A DNA stretch of 64,000 nt from Phormidium tenue FACHB-1052 (GTDB lineage: Bacteria > Cyanobacteriota > Cyanobacteriia > Phormidesmidales > Phormidesmidaceae). The notes beneath the pieces were generated by a model that was not told where the DNA came from, searched no databases, and saw only the letters and a program-made list of their open reading frames with translations. The stretch spans positions 124,001 to 188,000 of the forward strand of contig NZ_JACJQN010000009.1 of assembly GCF_014696675.1 (NCBI RefSeq). Reading direction: 5' to 3'. Both the position numbers and the translations under genes were made by a program. Positions 1 to 9,244 of this stretch are shown piece by piece; within the stretch, counting starts at the first letter, position 1, and each line of letters begins with the position of its first letter.

Positions 1-1
1 T

Positions 2-856
2 CGTCAGGCCCAGGATGACCCCGACTGGCTGGGCTACCAGGCGATGTCGGAGCTGGTCTATCAAGACCATCCCTACGGTCGGCCAGTGCTGGGTACGGCA
101 GAAATTTTGCAGCAGCGATCGCCTGAAGAGATGCGCTGCTTTCACCAGGCCCACTACCAGCCCAACAACATGACGGTGGTGATTGCGGGTGGCATTCCCT
201 TGGAGCCCACGGTAGCTATGGTAAAGCATGCCTTTCGCGGCTTTGCCGCGCCGCCACCCTGCCCAGCTGCGGCGATCGCGCCCATCCCCTGCCTGCCGGG
301 GGTGCGCCGCGAAACCCTTCACCTGCCGCGCCTTGAGCAGTCGCGCCTGTGCATCGCCTGGCTGGCCCCCGGCATCGCTCAGCTCGAAACCGCCTACGGC
401 TTAGACCTGCTGGCGGCCATTCTGGCGGAAGGGCGATCGTCTCGCCTGGTGCGCGAGCTGCGGGAAGACCGCCAGCTGGTGCAGGACATTAGCGCCGGAT
501 TTTCCCTCCAGCGCGATTGCAGTCTGTTTACCATTCAGGCCTGGCTTGACGGTAAGGATGTGGACCGGGTAGAGGCAATTGTGTGCGATCGCATTAGCGA
601 ACTGGCGGCTAAACCCATTACCGATGCCGAACTGGCCCGCGCCAAACGCCTGCTCTGCAACGACTACGCCTTTTCGACCGAAGCGCCGGGGCAGCTGGCA
701 GGTCTCTACGGCTACTACGGCACCATTGCCCACGCCGATCGCTGCCTGAGCTACGTTCCCACCCTGAAGCGCTACACCAGCGACCAACTGCAATCGCTCG
801 CCGCTCAGTACCTCACGCCCTTGCGCTACGTGTCCACTATTCTGCGTCCAGCCTGA
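2..856 (+). CDS. M16 family zinc peptidase, C-terminal part (5' end outside window)
   Basis: The reading frame is open from base 2, so the gene starts upstream of the window; about 284 C-terminal residues are visible. The sequence matches the second half of an M16B processing-protease-like subunit: a beta-rich core, then a segment reading SSRLVRELREDRQLVQDIS, at the place where the family carries its Arg/Tyr substrate-binding pair. Here the Tyr position is Val, which is typical of the subunit that instead carries the HxxEH zinc site in the unseen N-terminal half. The next gene, 109 bp downstream on the same strand, is a second M16 subunit, so the two probably form an operon and a heterodimer. 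The zinc site itself cannot be checked here. Confidence 0.85.
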   Translation, partial: RQAQDDPDWLGYQAMSELVYQDHPYGRPVLGTAEILQQRSPEEMRCFHQAHYQPNNMTVVIAGGIPLEPTVAMVKHAFRGFAAPPPCPAAAIAPIPCLPGVRRETLHLPRLEQSRLCIAWLAPGIAQLETAYGLDLLAAILAEGRSSRLVRELREDRQLVQDISAGFSLQRDCSLFTIQAWLDGKDVDRVEAIVCDRISELAAKPITDAELARAKRLLCNDYAFSTEAPGQLAGLYGYYGTIAHADRCLSYVPTLKRYTSDQLQSLAAQYLTPLRYVSTILRPA

Positions 857-965
857 TGCCGCCTGGGCAGACTATAGTTAGACTGGCCAGCGCCGCGATC
901 GCCCAGGCCGTCGGTCCAGATCGCTTCAAAATCGTTCACTGTTCTTTTCATTAACCTCTTGCCCT

Positions 966-2249
966 GTGACAGCTTCTCTTCTTCAAGCGCCGCGCCTGCA
1001 CCGCACCGTTTTAGACAACGGCCTAACAGTGATTGTTCTCGAAAACCCCGTCGCTGATATTGTCTCCGCTCGGCTGTTTATTCGGGCTGGGAGTGCCTTT
1101 GAGGCTCCCCACCAGGCGGGGCTAGTGAGCTTTTTGATGGGGCTGCTGACCAAGGGCACTGAGACGCTCTCTTCGATGGCGATCGCCGAAACCGTCGAGT
1201 CGGTGGGGGCCAGCCTGGGCACTGATGCCGCCGCCGACTACAGCGTCATCAGCCTCAAAACCGTCTCCGCCGACTTTCCCGAAATCTTTGCCCTGGCCGC
1301 CACCCTGCTGCGGCAGCCCAGCTTTCCCCTCGACGAAATCGACCTGGAGCGGCGACTCACCCTCCAGCAAATTCGCTCCATGCAGGAGCAGCCCTTCACC
1401 ATTGCCTTCAACCGCCTCCGCCAGGACATGTACGGCGAGCACCCCTACGCCCTGCCCGGCATTGGCACCGAGGCCTCGGTTGCGGCCATTACCCAGCAGG
1501 CCCTGAGCGACTTTCATCGCCAGCACATGCGCCCCGACAACGTTGTGGTTACGATTGTGGGCCGCATTAGCCCCGAAGCCGCCCTGGCCCAGGTCGAGAA
1601 GGCCCTGGGAGATTGGCAGGCTCCGGCGATACCAGCTCCGGCCTTGACCCTGCCCTCGGTGACTCCCGCCGCTACCTGCTCAATGGTGGCCCAGGACACC
1701 AACCAGGCGATTGTCATGGTGGGCTACCCAGCAGCCCCGGTAAAGCACCCCGCCTACGCTGCCCTCAAGCTGATCAACACCTACCTAGGCAACGGTCTCT
1801 CTAGCCGCCTATTTGTCGAACTGCGCGAAAAACGGGGCCTAGCCTACGACGTGTCGGCCTTTTACCCCACCCGGCTGGGGCTGTCGCAGTTTGTCGCCTA
1901 CATTGGCACCGCCCCAGAGAATGCCGCTACGGCCCTAGAGGGGCTGCGCTTTGAGGTAGAACGGCTGCAAGAGACGGTGCTCTCCGACGACGAGCTTCAG
2001 GCGGCTAAAAACAAGCTGCTGGGCCAGTACGCCCTGGGCAAGCAAACCAACGCCCAGATCGCCCAACTGCTGGGCTGGTACGAAATTTTGGGGCTGGGGG
2101 TCGAGTACGACCAGCAGTTTCAAGACATGGTGGCAGCGGTGACGGTGCTCGACGCCGAAGCCGTCGCTCAAGAATTTTTCCACACCCCCTGCATTTCACT
2201 GCTGGGGCCAGAGGAATTTGTTGCTCCCGTGGCTGCTGCCCAGGCTTGA
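966..2249 (+). CDS. M16 family peptidase subunit lacking the HxxEH zinc motif
   Basis: This 427-residue protein starts at GTG (966). It has the full M16B two-domain architecture, with an N-terminal domain beginning near HRTVLDNGLTVIV and a C-terminal domain with LSSRLFVELREKRGLAYDVS. Where active M16 enzymes have HxxEH this protein reads GLVSFLMG, so it cannot bind catalytic zinc. It keeps the Arg/Tyr pair (KRGLAY) that positions substrate. This is the complement of the upstream subunit, as in known bacterial M16B heterodimers. The likely role is peptide or processing-type proteolysis as the non-catalytic partner. A cyanobacterial gene pair of this type is common; the substrate is unknown. 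Confidence 0.9.
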   Translation: MTASLLQAPRLHRTVLDNGLTVIVLENPVADIVSARLFIRAGSAFEAPHQAGLVSFLMGLLTKGTETLSSMAIAETVESVGASLGTDAAADYSVISLKTVSADFPEIFALAATLLRQPSFPLDEIDLERRLTLQQIRSMQEQPFTIAFNRLRQDMYGEHPYALPGIGTEASVAAITQQALSDFHRQHMRPDNVVVTIVGRISPEAALAQVEKALGDWQAPAIPAPALTLPSVTPAATCSMVAQDTNQAIVMVGYPAAPVKHPAYAALKLINTYLGNGLSSRLFVELREKRGLAYDVSAFYPTRLGLSQFVAYIGTAPENAATALEGLRFEVERLQETVLSDDELQAAKNKLLGQYALGKQTNAQIAQLLGWYEILGLGVEYDQQFQDMVAAVTVLDAEAVAQEFFHTPCISLLGPEEFVAPVAAAQA

Positions 2250-2415
2250 ACTATATTCGCGTTGCAACTGGCGATCTAACTGCTTGAGTAAGTCATACTC
2301 ATAAGACGTTGCCAAATTGAGTAAGTAAGTAAACCTCAGTTGCAGCGCCGAATGAGGGTGGTGGTAAGTGTTTTAGGAGCTGAGCTATGTATGGTGCTGC
2401 ATTTGCTAAGTGAAT

Positions 2416-3018
2416 TCATGCTGGTGAGGGTTGCAAGGGGATGGCGGACGAGTTGTGCTGAAAGAACAATTTATCAAGGTCAGTAAAATCGTCGGCGGCG
2501 AAGCGCAGCCTTTGACTTAGACCACTTGAGAATGCTGCTAGCCAGACTTGCTTGCCTTGCCGAGTTAGTTCTTCTACAAGAGGGAGATAGTCACCATCAC
2601 CACTAAGTAAGAGCAGTGCATCAAACTTTCTATCGTTGGCATATCGCATCATATCGACGGTGAGATTTATATCCACACTCTTGGTTTTTTTACCTTTCTT
2701 TGCTTTTTTGAAGAGCTTTGGATATAGACTGCCTGTACCCTCAAGTGCGGAATCACCTCCACCAGTCGAGTATGAAAACTGAATTTTAGAAATTTCCTGC
2801 CTGTACCAATCAAGTTGCTCCTCGGCTCCAACTACGGTTTGATAGAAAGATAGGCGAGTGAAGTCGCAGTAGTACTGCTCTGTTATCTTGGGATGCCAGA
2901 CCACAAGGTCCGGGATGTGAAACACTTCATCTGTAGGAATACATCCGTTTTCGACCATTTCCTGATATCGGAGTGTGAGGTTTTCGCCGTCAGCGAATCC
3001 TAAAACTTTGTGAAACAT
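2416..3018 (-). CDS. NYN-domain (LabA/DUF88-like) putative ribonuclease
   Basis: The 200-residue protein begins with an acidic beta-strand motif (GFADGENL), continues to KSVDINLTVDMMRYA and then SGDGDYLPLVEELTRQGKQV. This is the order of the conserved Asp residues in NYN domains (PIN-like fold, LabA/DUF88 group), predicted metal-dependent RNases. A Lys-rich loop (about residues 105-113) sits just before the second acidic motif. Codon use and the flanking spacers are visibly AT-richer than the neighbouring GC-rich genes, which suggests acquisition by transfer. It stands alone on the minus strand between plus-strand genes. The substrate is unknown; a role in RNA turnover, circadian output (LabA) or defence is possible. 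Confidence 0.75.
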   Translation of the reverse strand: MFHKVLGFADGENLTLRYQEMVENGCIPTDEVFHIPDLVVWHPKITEQYYCDFTRLSFYQTVVGAEEQLDWYRQEISKIQFSYSTGGGDSALEGTGSLYPKLFKKAKKGKKTKSVDINLTVDMMRYANDRKFDALLLLSGDGDYLPLVEELTRQGKQVWLAAFSSGLSQRLRFAADDFTDLDKLFFQHNSSAIPLQPSPA

Positions 3019-3393
3019 GGTTAATTAATGTAGAAGAACCTACTTATGAACAAGTGTTAGAGCTACTAGATAAACCCATACAACTTTCGCATTATTCAAC
3101 ACAACTAGGCGATAACAACTAGTTTTGAATGCAATAAATAGGATAATTGTTGGACAAACCCCAGTTTTCTTAATGGTGGCCGGTAGCACTGATGATCAAG
3201 CCAGAAAACGAAGTGCTTATCTGCCAAGATTACGAAATAACGCCCTTAATATAAGGATTATCTAGCACCCACAAGACTTATGAGGTCTCTACATGCTATG
3301 TTTGGGCGTCCTGCTAGGTGTCGATCAAGGTCTTCATTAAAAATATTGTTACGACTAGACACCCCGCTGATCGTAAATATAGTTCAGAGCTGA
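3019..3393. other. AT-richer intergenic stretch between NYN gene and permease
   Basis: These 375 bases lie between the divergent NYN-domain gene and the TauE/SafE gene. They are richer in A and T than the surrounding coding DNA. I found no ORF with homology, no RNA gene and no clear inverted repeats. The stretch should hold promoters for both genes but none is convincing by eye. Confidence 0.4.
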
Positions 3394-4224
3394 ATGGCCG
3401 GGGAGACTGCTTTGGGAAGTGGATTAATTTTAGCGCTGGCAGGGCTACTCGCCGGGGTGCTGGCGGGGTTTTTGGGCATTGGCGGTGGCACGGTGATGGT
3501 GCCAGTGATGGTGGCCCTGGGGCTGTCTGGCGTGCAGGCAGTGGGAACGAGCACCCTGGCGATCGCCCTAATTTCCCTGGTTGGCAGCGTGCAAAACTGG
3601 CGTATGGGCTTTCTCAACCTCAGCAACGTCGCCATGCTTGGGCTGCCTGCCCTGATCACCGCTTACCTGGGCCAAAAGCTGGCCACGGCCCTGCCCGAAT
3701 ATGCGCTGCTGGGGATTTTTGGCCTGTTTCTGCTGCTCAATATCTATCTGATTGGCATCAAAAAGCAGGTCATCCGTCAGGCCCAAAAGGCTGAAACCGG
3801 CAAGGCGGCTGCGGTGCCCAAGGCGCGATCGCCGCAAATCTCGCCCACGGTATTTCGCCTCGGCATTGGCGGGCTGGCGGGGTTTTTGGCCGGGCTGTTT
3901 GGCGTCGGCGGCGGTGTGGTGATGGTACCGCTGCAAATTTTGCTGCTGCAAGAGCCGATTAAAGTAGCCGTGCAGACCAGCCTGGGGGCGATCGTGATTA
4001 CTGGGCTGTGGGCCTGTCTGTGGCATGCCCAGGCCGGTAACGTGCTGTTGATTACTGGCCTAATTTTGGGGGCGGCGGGGGCGATCGGGGTGCAGGTGAG
4101 CACCCGCTACCTGCCTCGCCTGCCCGACCAGACCGTCAACGTCATGTTTCGCCTGCTGCTGGCCCTGCTCTCGGGATACTTCTTCTTCAAAGCCTGGGCC
4201 AGCTACACGGCCCTCTCTACCTAA
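3394..4224 (+). CDS. TauE/SafE family membrane permease (sulfite/organosulfonate exporter-like)
   Basis: The 276-residue protein is almost entirely hydrophobic and has two internally similar halves. Each begins with a Gly-rich signature (LAGVLAGFLGIGGGTVMVP in the first, LAGFLAGLFGVGGGVVMVP in the second), the hallmark of the TauE/SafE (DUF81) fold. About eight transmembrane helices are expected, with a basic cytosolic loop around residues 130-150. The family moves sulfite, sulfoacetate or other small anions; the substrate here cannot be assigned. The ATG start agrees with the first helix. There is no sulfur gene nearby to narrow the role. Confidence 0.88.
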   Translation: MAGETALGSGLILALAGLLAGVLAGFLGIGGGTVMVPVMVALGLSGVQAVGTSTLAIALISLVGSVQNWRMGFLNLSNVAMLGLPALITAYLGQKLATALPEYALLGIFGLFLLLNIYLIGIKKQVIRQAQKAETGKAAAVPKARSPQISPTVFRLGIGGLAGFLAGLFGVGGGVVMVPLQILLLQEPIKVAVQTSLGAIVITGLWACLWHAQAGNVLLITGLILGAAGAIGVQVSTRYLPRLPDQTVNVMFRLLLALLSGYFFFKAWASYTALST

Positions 4225-4338
4225 CTTGAGCAAAGCACGAAGCTAGCGGTTCAGTGGTAGGCGGGTTTGATAAAGCTGGCTGAAGAATATTCCAAGTCCA
4301 TGGCAACCAGTGGATAAACGGGCTAGCGTGCGAATGAT

Positions 4339-5193
4339 GTGTCTTCACTAGCCATGCGACCTCTTCTGACCGGCTCCCTGACCGTTGAAAAGGTAACTAT
4401 CCCCATTCGCGACCTGCCTCAGCGGTTAGAGGGATGTCGCATTGTGCAGCTCTCTGACTTTCACTACGACGGGCAGCGGCTCTCGCCCCGGCTGTTGCGG
4501 CAGGTGGTCGATCGCGTCAATGAGCTAGCCCCCGATCTGATTGCTCTAACGGGCGACTATGTGACCCGAGACCCTACCCCTATTTTTGACCTGGTGACTT
4601 ACCTCAGCCAGATGAAAAGCCGCTTTGGCACGGTGGCGGTGTTGGGCAACCACGACAACGTTACCCAAAAGGGGCGTAAGACAATTCTGCGATCGCTCCA
4701 GCAGGCTGGCATTCACGCTCTGTGGAACGACATTGCCTACCCCCTAGGCGACGATCTGCCCGTGGTGGGTCTGGCCGATTTTTGGTCGCGAGAGTTTCAC
4801 CCAGCGCCACTGCTCGACTCGCTATCTCCCACTCAGCCCCGGCTGGTGCTCTCCCACAACCCCGACACAGCAGAGTTTTTAGCTCCTTGGCGAGTCGATC
4901 TCCAGCTCTCTGGCCATACCCACGGCGGGCAGATTGTGCTGCCGATGATTGGCCCTGTGGCTGCACTCATCCAATCCCTGCGGCTGTCGGTGCTGTCGAA
5001 GCTGCCCTTCGATCTGCCCTATCTCAAGCGCAAACGCAACCGCTCCAAAATAGTGCGTCACTGGGAATGGGTTTCAGGCCTGCACGCTGTGGGTCAAAAC
5101 CAGCTCTACGTTAACCGGGGTCTGGGGAGTTATGCGCCGGGGCGACTGGGCTGTCCGCCGGAGGTGACGGTGGTGGAGTTGGTGAGGGGATGA
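4339..5193 (+). CDS. Calcineurin-like metallophosphoesterase
   Basis: All five metallophosphoesterase blocks are present in order: SDFHYDG, LTGDYV, LGNHDN, LSHNPD and SGHTHGGQ. These provide the dimetal-binding Asp, His and Asn residues. The spacing resembles YaeI/LpxH-related phosphodiesterases, although no N-terminal membrane helix is visible, unlike typical YaeI. The first start is GTG at 4339; an ATG five codons later (4354) is equally good. The C-terminal part (about residues 205-270) contains a basic helix LKRKRNR. The substrate is unknown. It is convergent with the hydrolase gene at 5256. Confidence 0.88.
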   Translation: MSSLAMRPLLTGSLTVEKVTIPIRDLPQRLEGCRIVQLSDFHYDGQRLSPRLLRQVVDRVNELAPDLIALTGDYVTRDPTPIFDLVTYLSQMKSRFGTVAVLGNHDNVTQKGRKTILRSLQQAGIHALWNDIAYPLGDDLPVVGLADFWSREFHPAPLLDSLSPTQPRLVLSHNPDTAEFLAPWRVDLQLSGHTHGGQIVLPMIGPVAALIQSLRLSVLSKLPFDLPYLKRKRNRSKIVRHWEWVSGLHAVGQNQLYVNRGLGSYAPGRLGCPPEVTVVELVRG

Positions 5194-5255
5194 GGAAGGT
5201 GGGGGAGACGCTATGCAAAGGACAGTCCTAGAGACTCGCTTGCCCTAGCGGTTTA

Positions 5256-6086
5256 CTAGGACGCAATCGGCTCGCGCTGGATTTCTTCGGCTGACGGTTC
5301 CCTATCGATCGCACCCTTGGGCAAAAACCCTACCGCTCCCATGATGGCCCCTAGGTTAACGCCGTCTTCGAGCAGGCTGACGTGACCGCTGTGGGGCAGG
5401 GGGTAAATGCGGGAGCTGGGCAGTAACGCAGCCAAACGCTGGGCCTCTTCTAAAGAGGGCAGCAGGCGATCGCCCAGGGAGGCCACCAGCAGAGTTGGTG
5501 CCGTCACCCGGTGCAGGCGCAGAGGCTCTAGGCGAAACTGTGACAGCAGGGACAGCCGCCACGCAGCGCTGGCCTGACTCACCCCCCCCATCGCCCGCAT
5601 GAGCGCCTGGCGGCTGACCTCTCCAATACGGCTGAGGTTGGCCAGCACCGGCAGACTGGTCAAGGCAGAACTTTGATACAGGGGCGGAGCAACCCAGGGG
5701 GTGAGGCTGGCCACCCAGTGCAGCCACGGAAAACGGTGGAATGCCGAGGCAGAATTGATTAAGACCAGGTGGCTGGCCAGGGTTGGGGCCAACGCGACCA
5801 CCCGCAGGGCTAAGCAAGCACCAAATGACTCACCGCAGAGGTATACCGGGGCAGTTCCCGCTTCCTGGCGAATCAGCTGCACCGCCTGGTGGGCTAGACC
5901 TTCCCAAGACGACATATCATCGCCCGGAATCACCAGGCAGCGAATGTCGAAGTGAGATTTAAGCCCGACGCTTTGGAGCTCAAATAACTCGCCGCTGCCA
6001 TCCATGCCGGGGAAATAAATAAACAGGGGATGCTGGGGATTTTTCCCAACGGGGGCATAGAGCTTAAGAATGGCAGGTTCAGGCAT
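5256..6086 (-). CDS. Alpha/beta hydrolase, PES-type N-terminal domain homologue
   Basis: The 276-residue protein has an alpha/beta-hydrolase fold: an oxyanion strand FIYFPGMDGSG, the nucleophile elbow GESFG (Ser in GxSxG), an acidic motif GDRLLPS and a C-terminal His in HSGHVSLLEDG. It follows the acyltransferase gene by 76 bp on the same strand. Plant phytyl ester synthases (PES1/PES2) fuse exactly these two domains in one polypeptide. I infer that this pair may be a split version acting on phytol, fatty-acyl or quinol esters at thylakoids. A generic esterase role cannot be excluded. The last 20 residues are charged and probably disordered. Confidence 0.8.
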   Translation of the reverse strand: MPEPAILKLYAPVGKNPQHPLFIYFPGMDGSGELFELQSVGLKSHFDIRCLVIPGDDMSSWEGLAHQAVQLIRQEAGTAPVYLCGESFGACLALRVVALAPTLASHLVLINSASAFHRFPWLHWVASLTPWVAPPLYQSSALTSLPVLANLSRIGEVSRQALMRAMGGVSQASAAWRLSLLSQFRLEPLRLHRVTAPTLLVASLGDRLLPSLEEAQRLAALLPSSRIYPLPHSGHVSLLEDGVNLGAIMGAVGFLPKGAIDREPSAEEIQREPIAS

Positions 6087-6162
6087 GGAGACGTAGGAGT
6101 GACGACAGGCTTAACAACAAGCCGACCAATACAGTTATAGCTATTGAGGCCTCAAAAGCACC

Positions 6163-6915
6163 TTAGTAACACCCCTGCTTGAGCAGCATAGCAACTTCCT
6201 CTTGGCAGCACTGGGTCAGCTCTGAAGCCAAAGCGCCTTTGCCTTTGCTGTGGTAGTGCGATCGCAGCCGGTCATCCACCCGCACTGGGCGGCCAATCAT
6301 CACATCCACCTCGTGGTAAAACACCGCCGGATGCCACCCCGGCTGCTGAAACAGGGGTTCCGCCGAGTCGAACAGGCTGAGCAACCGCAGGGGCACCAGC
6401 GAGTTATTGGTCTCGCGGTGGGCGGCGATCGCTACCGGCACAATCGCCAGCTCATCCACCGGTGCCCGCAGAGCCAGTTGGGCAAACCCTCGATGAAAGG
6501 TGTTGAGATTATCGGGGGTAGTTTTATGCACCATTGGGGCCGCCCCCTCCGGAAAAATACCCACCGCTTCCCCTTCTTTAAGCGCCTTTCTAGCTCGACG
6601 AAAGAAGGCGGTCTGGCCTTTGTCAGGGGCGTCCAAGGGTAGGCAACCCAGAGCGTTAATGACCGTACGTAGACCTGGCACCTGGCTCATGTAGTGGTGG
6701 CAGGCAAACCGCACCGGACGCCCCACGGCGCTCATTACCAGGGGCGCATCCATAATGCTGCGGTGGTTGCTCACCACCACCATCGGCTGTTGGGGCGGCA
6801 GACGATCTTGTCCATGCACTGACATCCGCACCTGCGACAGGGTCAGCAACCAGTTAGACACATCTAAGGGGTTGGTCGTTAGAGATGTTAGCGGTGGTAG
6901 AGGAGCTAGGGCCAT
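6163..6915 (-). CDS. PlsC-type 1-acyl-glycerol acyltransferase family protein
   Basis: The 250-residue protein contains the LPLAT/PlsC catalytic motif NHRSIMD (NHx4D) near residue 50 and the glycerophosphate-binding motif FPEGAAP near residue 120. There is no strong membrane helix at the N terminus, which differs from classical PlsC. It is the first gene of a two-gene minus-strand unit with the alpha/beta hydrolase at 5256. The resemblance to the acyltransferase half of phytyl ester synthase and to cyanobacterial DGAT-like enzymes suggests esterification of phytol, diacylglycerol or plastoquinol. Phosphatidic-acid synthesis is the alternative. Confidence 0.82.
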   Translation of the reverse strand: MALAPLPPLTSLTTNPLDVSNWLLTLSQVRMSVHGQDRLPPQQPMVVVSNHRSIMDAPLVMSAVGRPVRFACHHYMSQVPGLRTVINALGCLPLDAPDKGQTAFFRRARKALKEGEAVGIFPEGAAPMVHKTTPDNLNTFHRGFAQLALRAPVDELAIVPVAIAAHRETNNSLVPLRLLSLFDSAEPLFQQPGWHPAVFYHEVDVMIGRPVRVDDRLRSHYHSKGKGALASELTQCCQEEVAMLLKQGCY

Positions 6916-7057
6916 GCAAACCTACAGAGACGAAGATGACTCAGCCACCTTTAGCAGCAGGTAGCAAAATCGTATGACTCACAACTTAACAAACTATTCA
7001 GGGTTCAGAAGCGCAGAAACCCGCCAATTCGAGCGAGATCTCCCCACCGACATAGCC

Positions 7058-8158
7058 CTACCGTCGGGAGGCGCGCAGTTGCCCACAGGCGGCGTTTTCC
7101 CCTAGCCCGCGCGAGTAGCGCACGGTGACGGCAATTTTGCGCTTCTCTAGCTCGGCGACAAAGGTGCGAATGCTCACTTCGCTGGGGCGCTGGTAGTCGG
7201 CCTCATCAATGGGGTTATAGGGAATTAGATTGACGTGGCTTTGAAAGCCGCGCAGGTGCTGAGCCAGCTCAGCAGCGTTCGTGGGTTGGTCGTTGAGCCC
7301 TGCCAGCAGAATGTATTCGAAGGTTACCCGTCGCCCCGTTAGCTGCACGTACTCGCGGCATTCGTCGAGCAGCACCTCTAAGGGATAGGCCCCAGCGCTG
7401 GGGATCAGCCGCAAACGCTGGGCCTGGTTGGAGGCATGCAGGCTCACCGCCAGGGTGACCTGGAGCTGCTCCGCCGCCAGGGCGCGAATGCGGCCCGGCA
7501 CCCCGACCGTAGACAGGGTTATAGCCCGCTGGCCAATGCCCACATCCCGGTTGAGACAGCGGATGGCGGCCACGGTGTTGGCGGCATTCAGCAGCGGTTC
7601 GCCCATGCCCATAAACACAATGTGGCTGACCCGCTGGCCAAAGTCTTCTTGAACCGTGAGCACCTGGTCGACAATTTCGTGGGTGGCCAGGTTACGCATA
7701 AAGCCGCCCTTGCCCGTGGCGCAAAAGTCGCAGGCCATGGGGCAACCCACCTGCGACGACACGCACACCGTCAGCCGCTTGGCCGAGGGAATGCCCACGG
7801 TTTCAATGATTTGGCCATCGGCCAGTCTGAGCAAATACTTGATCGTGCCGTCGCTGGCCACCACCCGGTGGTGCAGGGCAGAGCGACCTAGGTCAATGTG
7901 AGCCATGGCTTGCCGCCAGGCTTTAGAGAAGACGGTGATGTCTTGGAGCGATCGCGCCCCCTGTTGATAGATCCACTGGTAGAGCTGCTTGCCGCGATAG
8001 CTCGGCTGCCCCTGGGCCTGCACCCACTCGGTCAGTTCTTCCAAAGATTTCCCCAGCAAGGGCGCTGGCAATGCTGCCTCTGTTGAAGGAGTTGCCTGGG
8101 CAACAGCATCTACAAGAGATGAGTCAGTAGAAGACAGAGGAGAAACAGTCATGGCCAC
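7058..8158 (-). CDS. rlmN: 23S rRNA (adenine-2503-C2) methyltransferase RlmN
   Basis: This is a radical-SAM enzyme with the cluster motif CPMACDFC (Cx3Cx2C), preceded by [16 protein letters not shown], and the GMGEPL SAM-binding motif. The late Cys in [10 protein letters not shown] is the methyl-carrying cysteine of RlmN/Cfr enzymes. The length of 366 is normal, with about 20 extra disordered residues at the N terminus. It methylates C2 of A2503 in 23S rRNA and probably A37 of some tRNAs. It appears to be a single-gene unit, downstream of divergent or unrelated genes. Confidence 0.95.
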   Translation of the reverse strand: MAMTVSPLSSTDSSLVDAVAQATPSTEAALPAPLLGKSLEELTEWVQAQGQPSYRGKQLYQWIYQQGARSLQDITVFSKAWRQAMAHIDLGRSALHHRVVASDGTIKYLLRLADGQIIETVGIPSAKRLTVCVSSQVGCPMACDFCATGKGGFMRNLATHEIVDQVLTVQEDFGQRVSHIVFMGMGEPLLNAANTVAAIRCLNRDVGIGQRAITLSTVGVPGRIRALAAEQLQVTLAVSLHASNQAQRLRLIPSAGAYPLEVLLDECREYVQLTGRRVTFEYILLAGLNDQPTNAAELAQHLRGFQSHVNLIPYNPIDEADYQRPSEVSIRTFVAELEKRKIAVTVRYSRGLGENAACGQLRASRR

Positions 8159-8206
8159 AGGGAATGCACAATTCTCTATGGTAGCGATGTTTTAACCGTA
8201 GGGGTG

Positions 8207-9055
8207 CTACCGACGGCGGCTGGGGAAGTCATCAGAGTCTTTCTTGGGAGAGGCCGTATCCGTATGCATCAGCTCGACTATACCCTCCGTCAACATTTTA
8301 GGATCCATAAAGACCACCTTGGAGTTTTCGCTCTCCCCGAGTCTTTGGTTGGCCTCGACATAGCGCTGAGCTAGCAAATAGTTCAAAATCTCGGAGGTGT
8401 CACCCTGGTTTTGCAGCGCCTGGGAGAGCATTTGAATCGATCGCACTGTTGCCTCAGCCCGCTTGATGGCGGCTTCCTGTTCCCCCTGGGCTTCGAGCAC
8501 CATGGCCCGGCTTTTTAGCTCCGCCGCCTGCTGCAACTGCATCGATCGCCGCACCTCTTCAGGGGGAATAATTTCCTGCACTTCGACCCGTGTGACCTTC
8601 ACCCCCCAGGGCTCGGTGGCTTCGTCGAGCTGGGAGAGCAACGCCCGGTTTAACTCATCGCGAGAGGAGAAAGTTTTTTCAAACTCCATCTTGCCAATTT
8701 CCGATCGCAGGGTAGTGGTGACCAGTTCTTGAATGGCCTGCTCGACGTTCTCAATGGCATAAAAGGTCAGCTCTAGCTCCAAGATGCGCCAGTACACCAC
8801 CGCATCAACTTCTAGCGACACGTTGTCTCTAGTGATCGCCCCCTGCTTGGCCACATCGAGAATCTGCTCGCGCACGCTGTCGCGCAGCACAATGTAGTCG
8901 AGCACCGGCACAATGAAATTTAGCCCCGGCTTGAGTTTGCGGTTGTAGCGCCCCAGTCGTTCTACTAGAGCTTCGGTACCTTGATTGATAATGCGTACCG
9001 AGCCAACGGTGTAGCCAATAATGATTAACGCCAGAATCCCGATGATTGACGGCAC
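8207..9055 (-). CDS. SPFH/band-7 (stomatin/paraslipin-like) membrane protein
   Basis: There is a single N-terminal membrane helix (residues 3-22) followed by an SPFH domain: RIINQGTEALVERLGRYNR, PGLNFIVPVLDYI, then VSLEVDAVVYWRI and VTTTLRSEIG. A Glu/Ala/Gln-rich coiled coil (about residues 175-225) contains EAQGEQEAAIKRAEA, typical of paraslipins that form membrane scaffolds. Cyanobacteria carry several such proteins (Slr1128-like) linked to membrane integrity. No NfeD or protease partner is adjacent. The C-terminal 25 residues are charged. Confidence 0.9.
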   Translation of the reverse strand: MPSIIGILALIIIGYTVGSVRIINQGTEALVERLGRYNRKLKPGLNFIVPVLDYIVLRDSVREQILDVAKQGAITRDNVSLEVDAVVYWRILELELTFYAIENVEQAIQELVTTTLRSEIGKMEFEKTFSSRDELNRALLSQLDEATEPWGVKVTRVEVQEIIPPEEVRRSMQLQQAAELKSRAMVLEAQGEQEAAIKRAEATVRSIQMLSQALQNQGDTSEILNYLLAQRYVEANQRLGESENSKVVFMDPKMLTEGIVELMHTDTASPKKDSDDFPSRRR

Positions 9056-9244
9056 GGCCAGCTCCCGGAGCTAAAGGGTTGAGTAAGCCTGTTCTACTGA
9101 TAAGTGTACCGATTTCTCTCCAAAATGAGCTAAAACTCCGCCCAATACCAAATTCTGCCTACCCTTTTAGATTGGGTCAGACATTCTTTTCTGGGGCAGC
9201 ATCAAAGCTAAAAATGAGGGTTTGAGTAGGCTGACAGCCCACTA

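Noticed and set aside
3318-3794. 158-codon plus ORF overlapping the TauE/SafE gene start
   Set aside because: Out of frame with the conserved permease and composed of low-complexity Arg/Gly/Ala residues.
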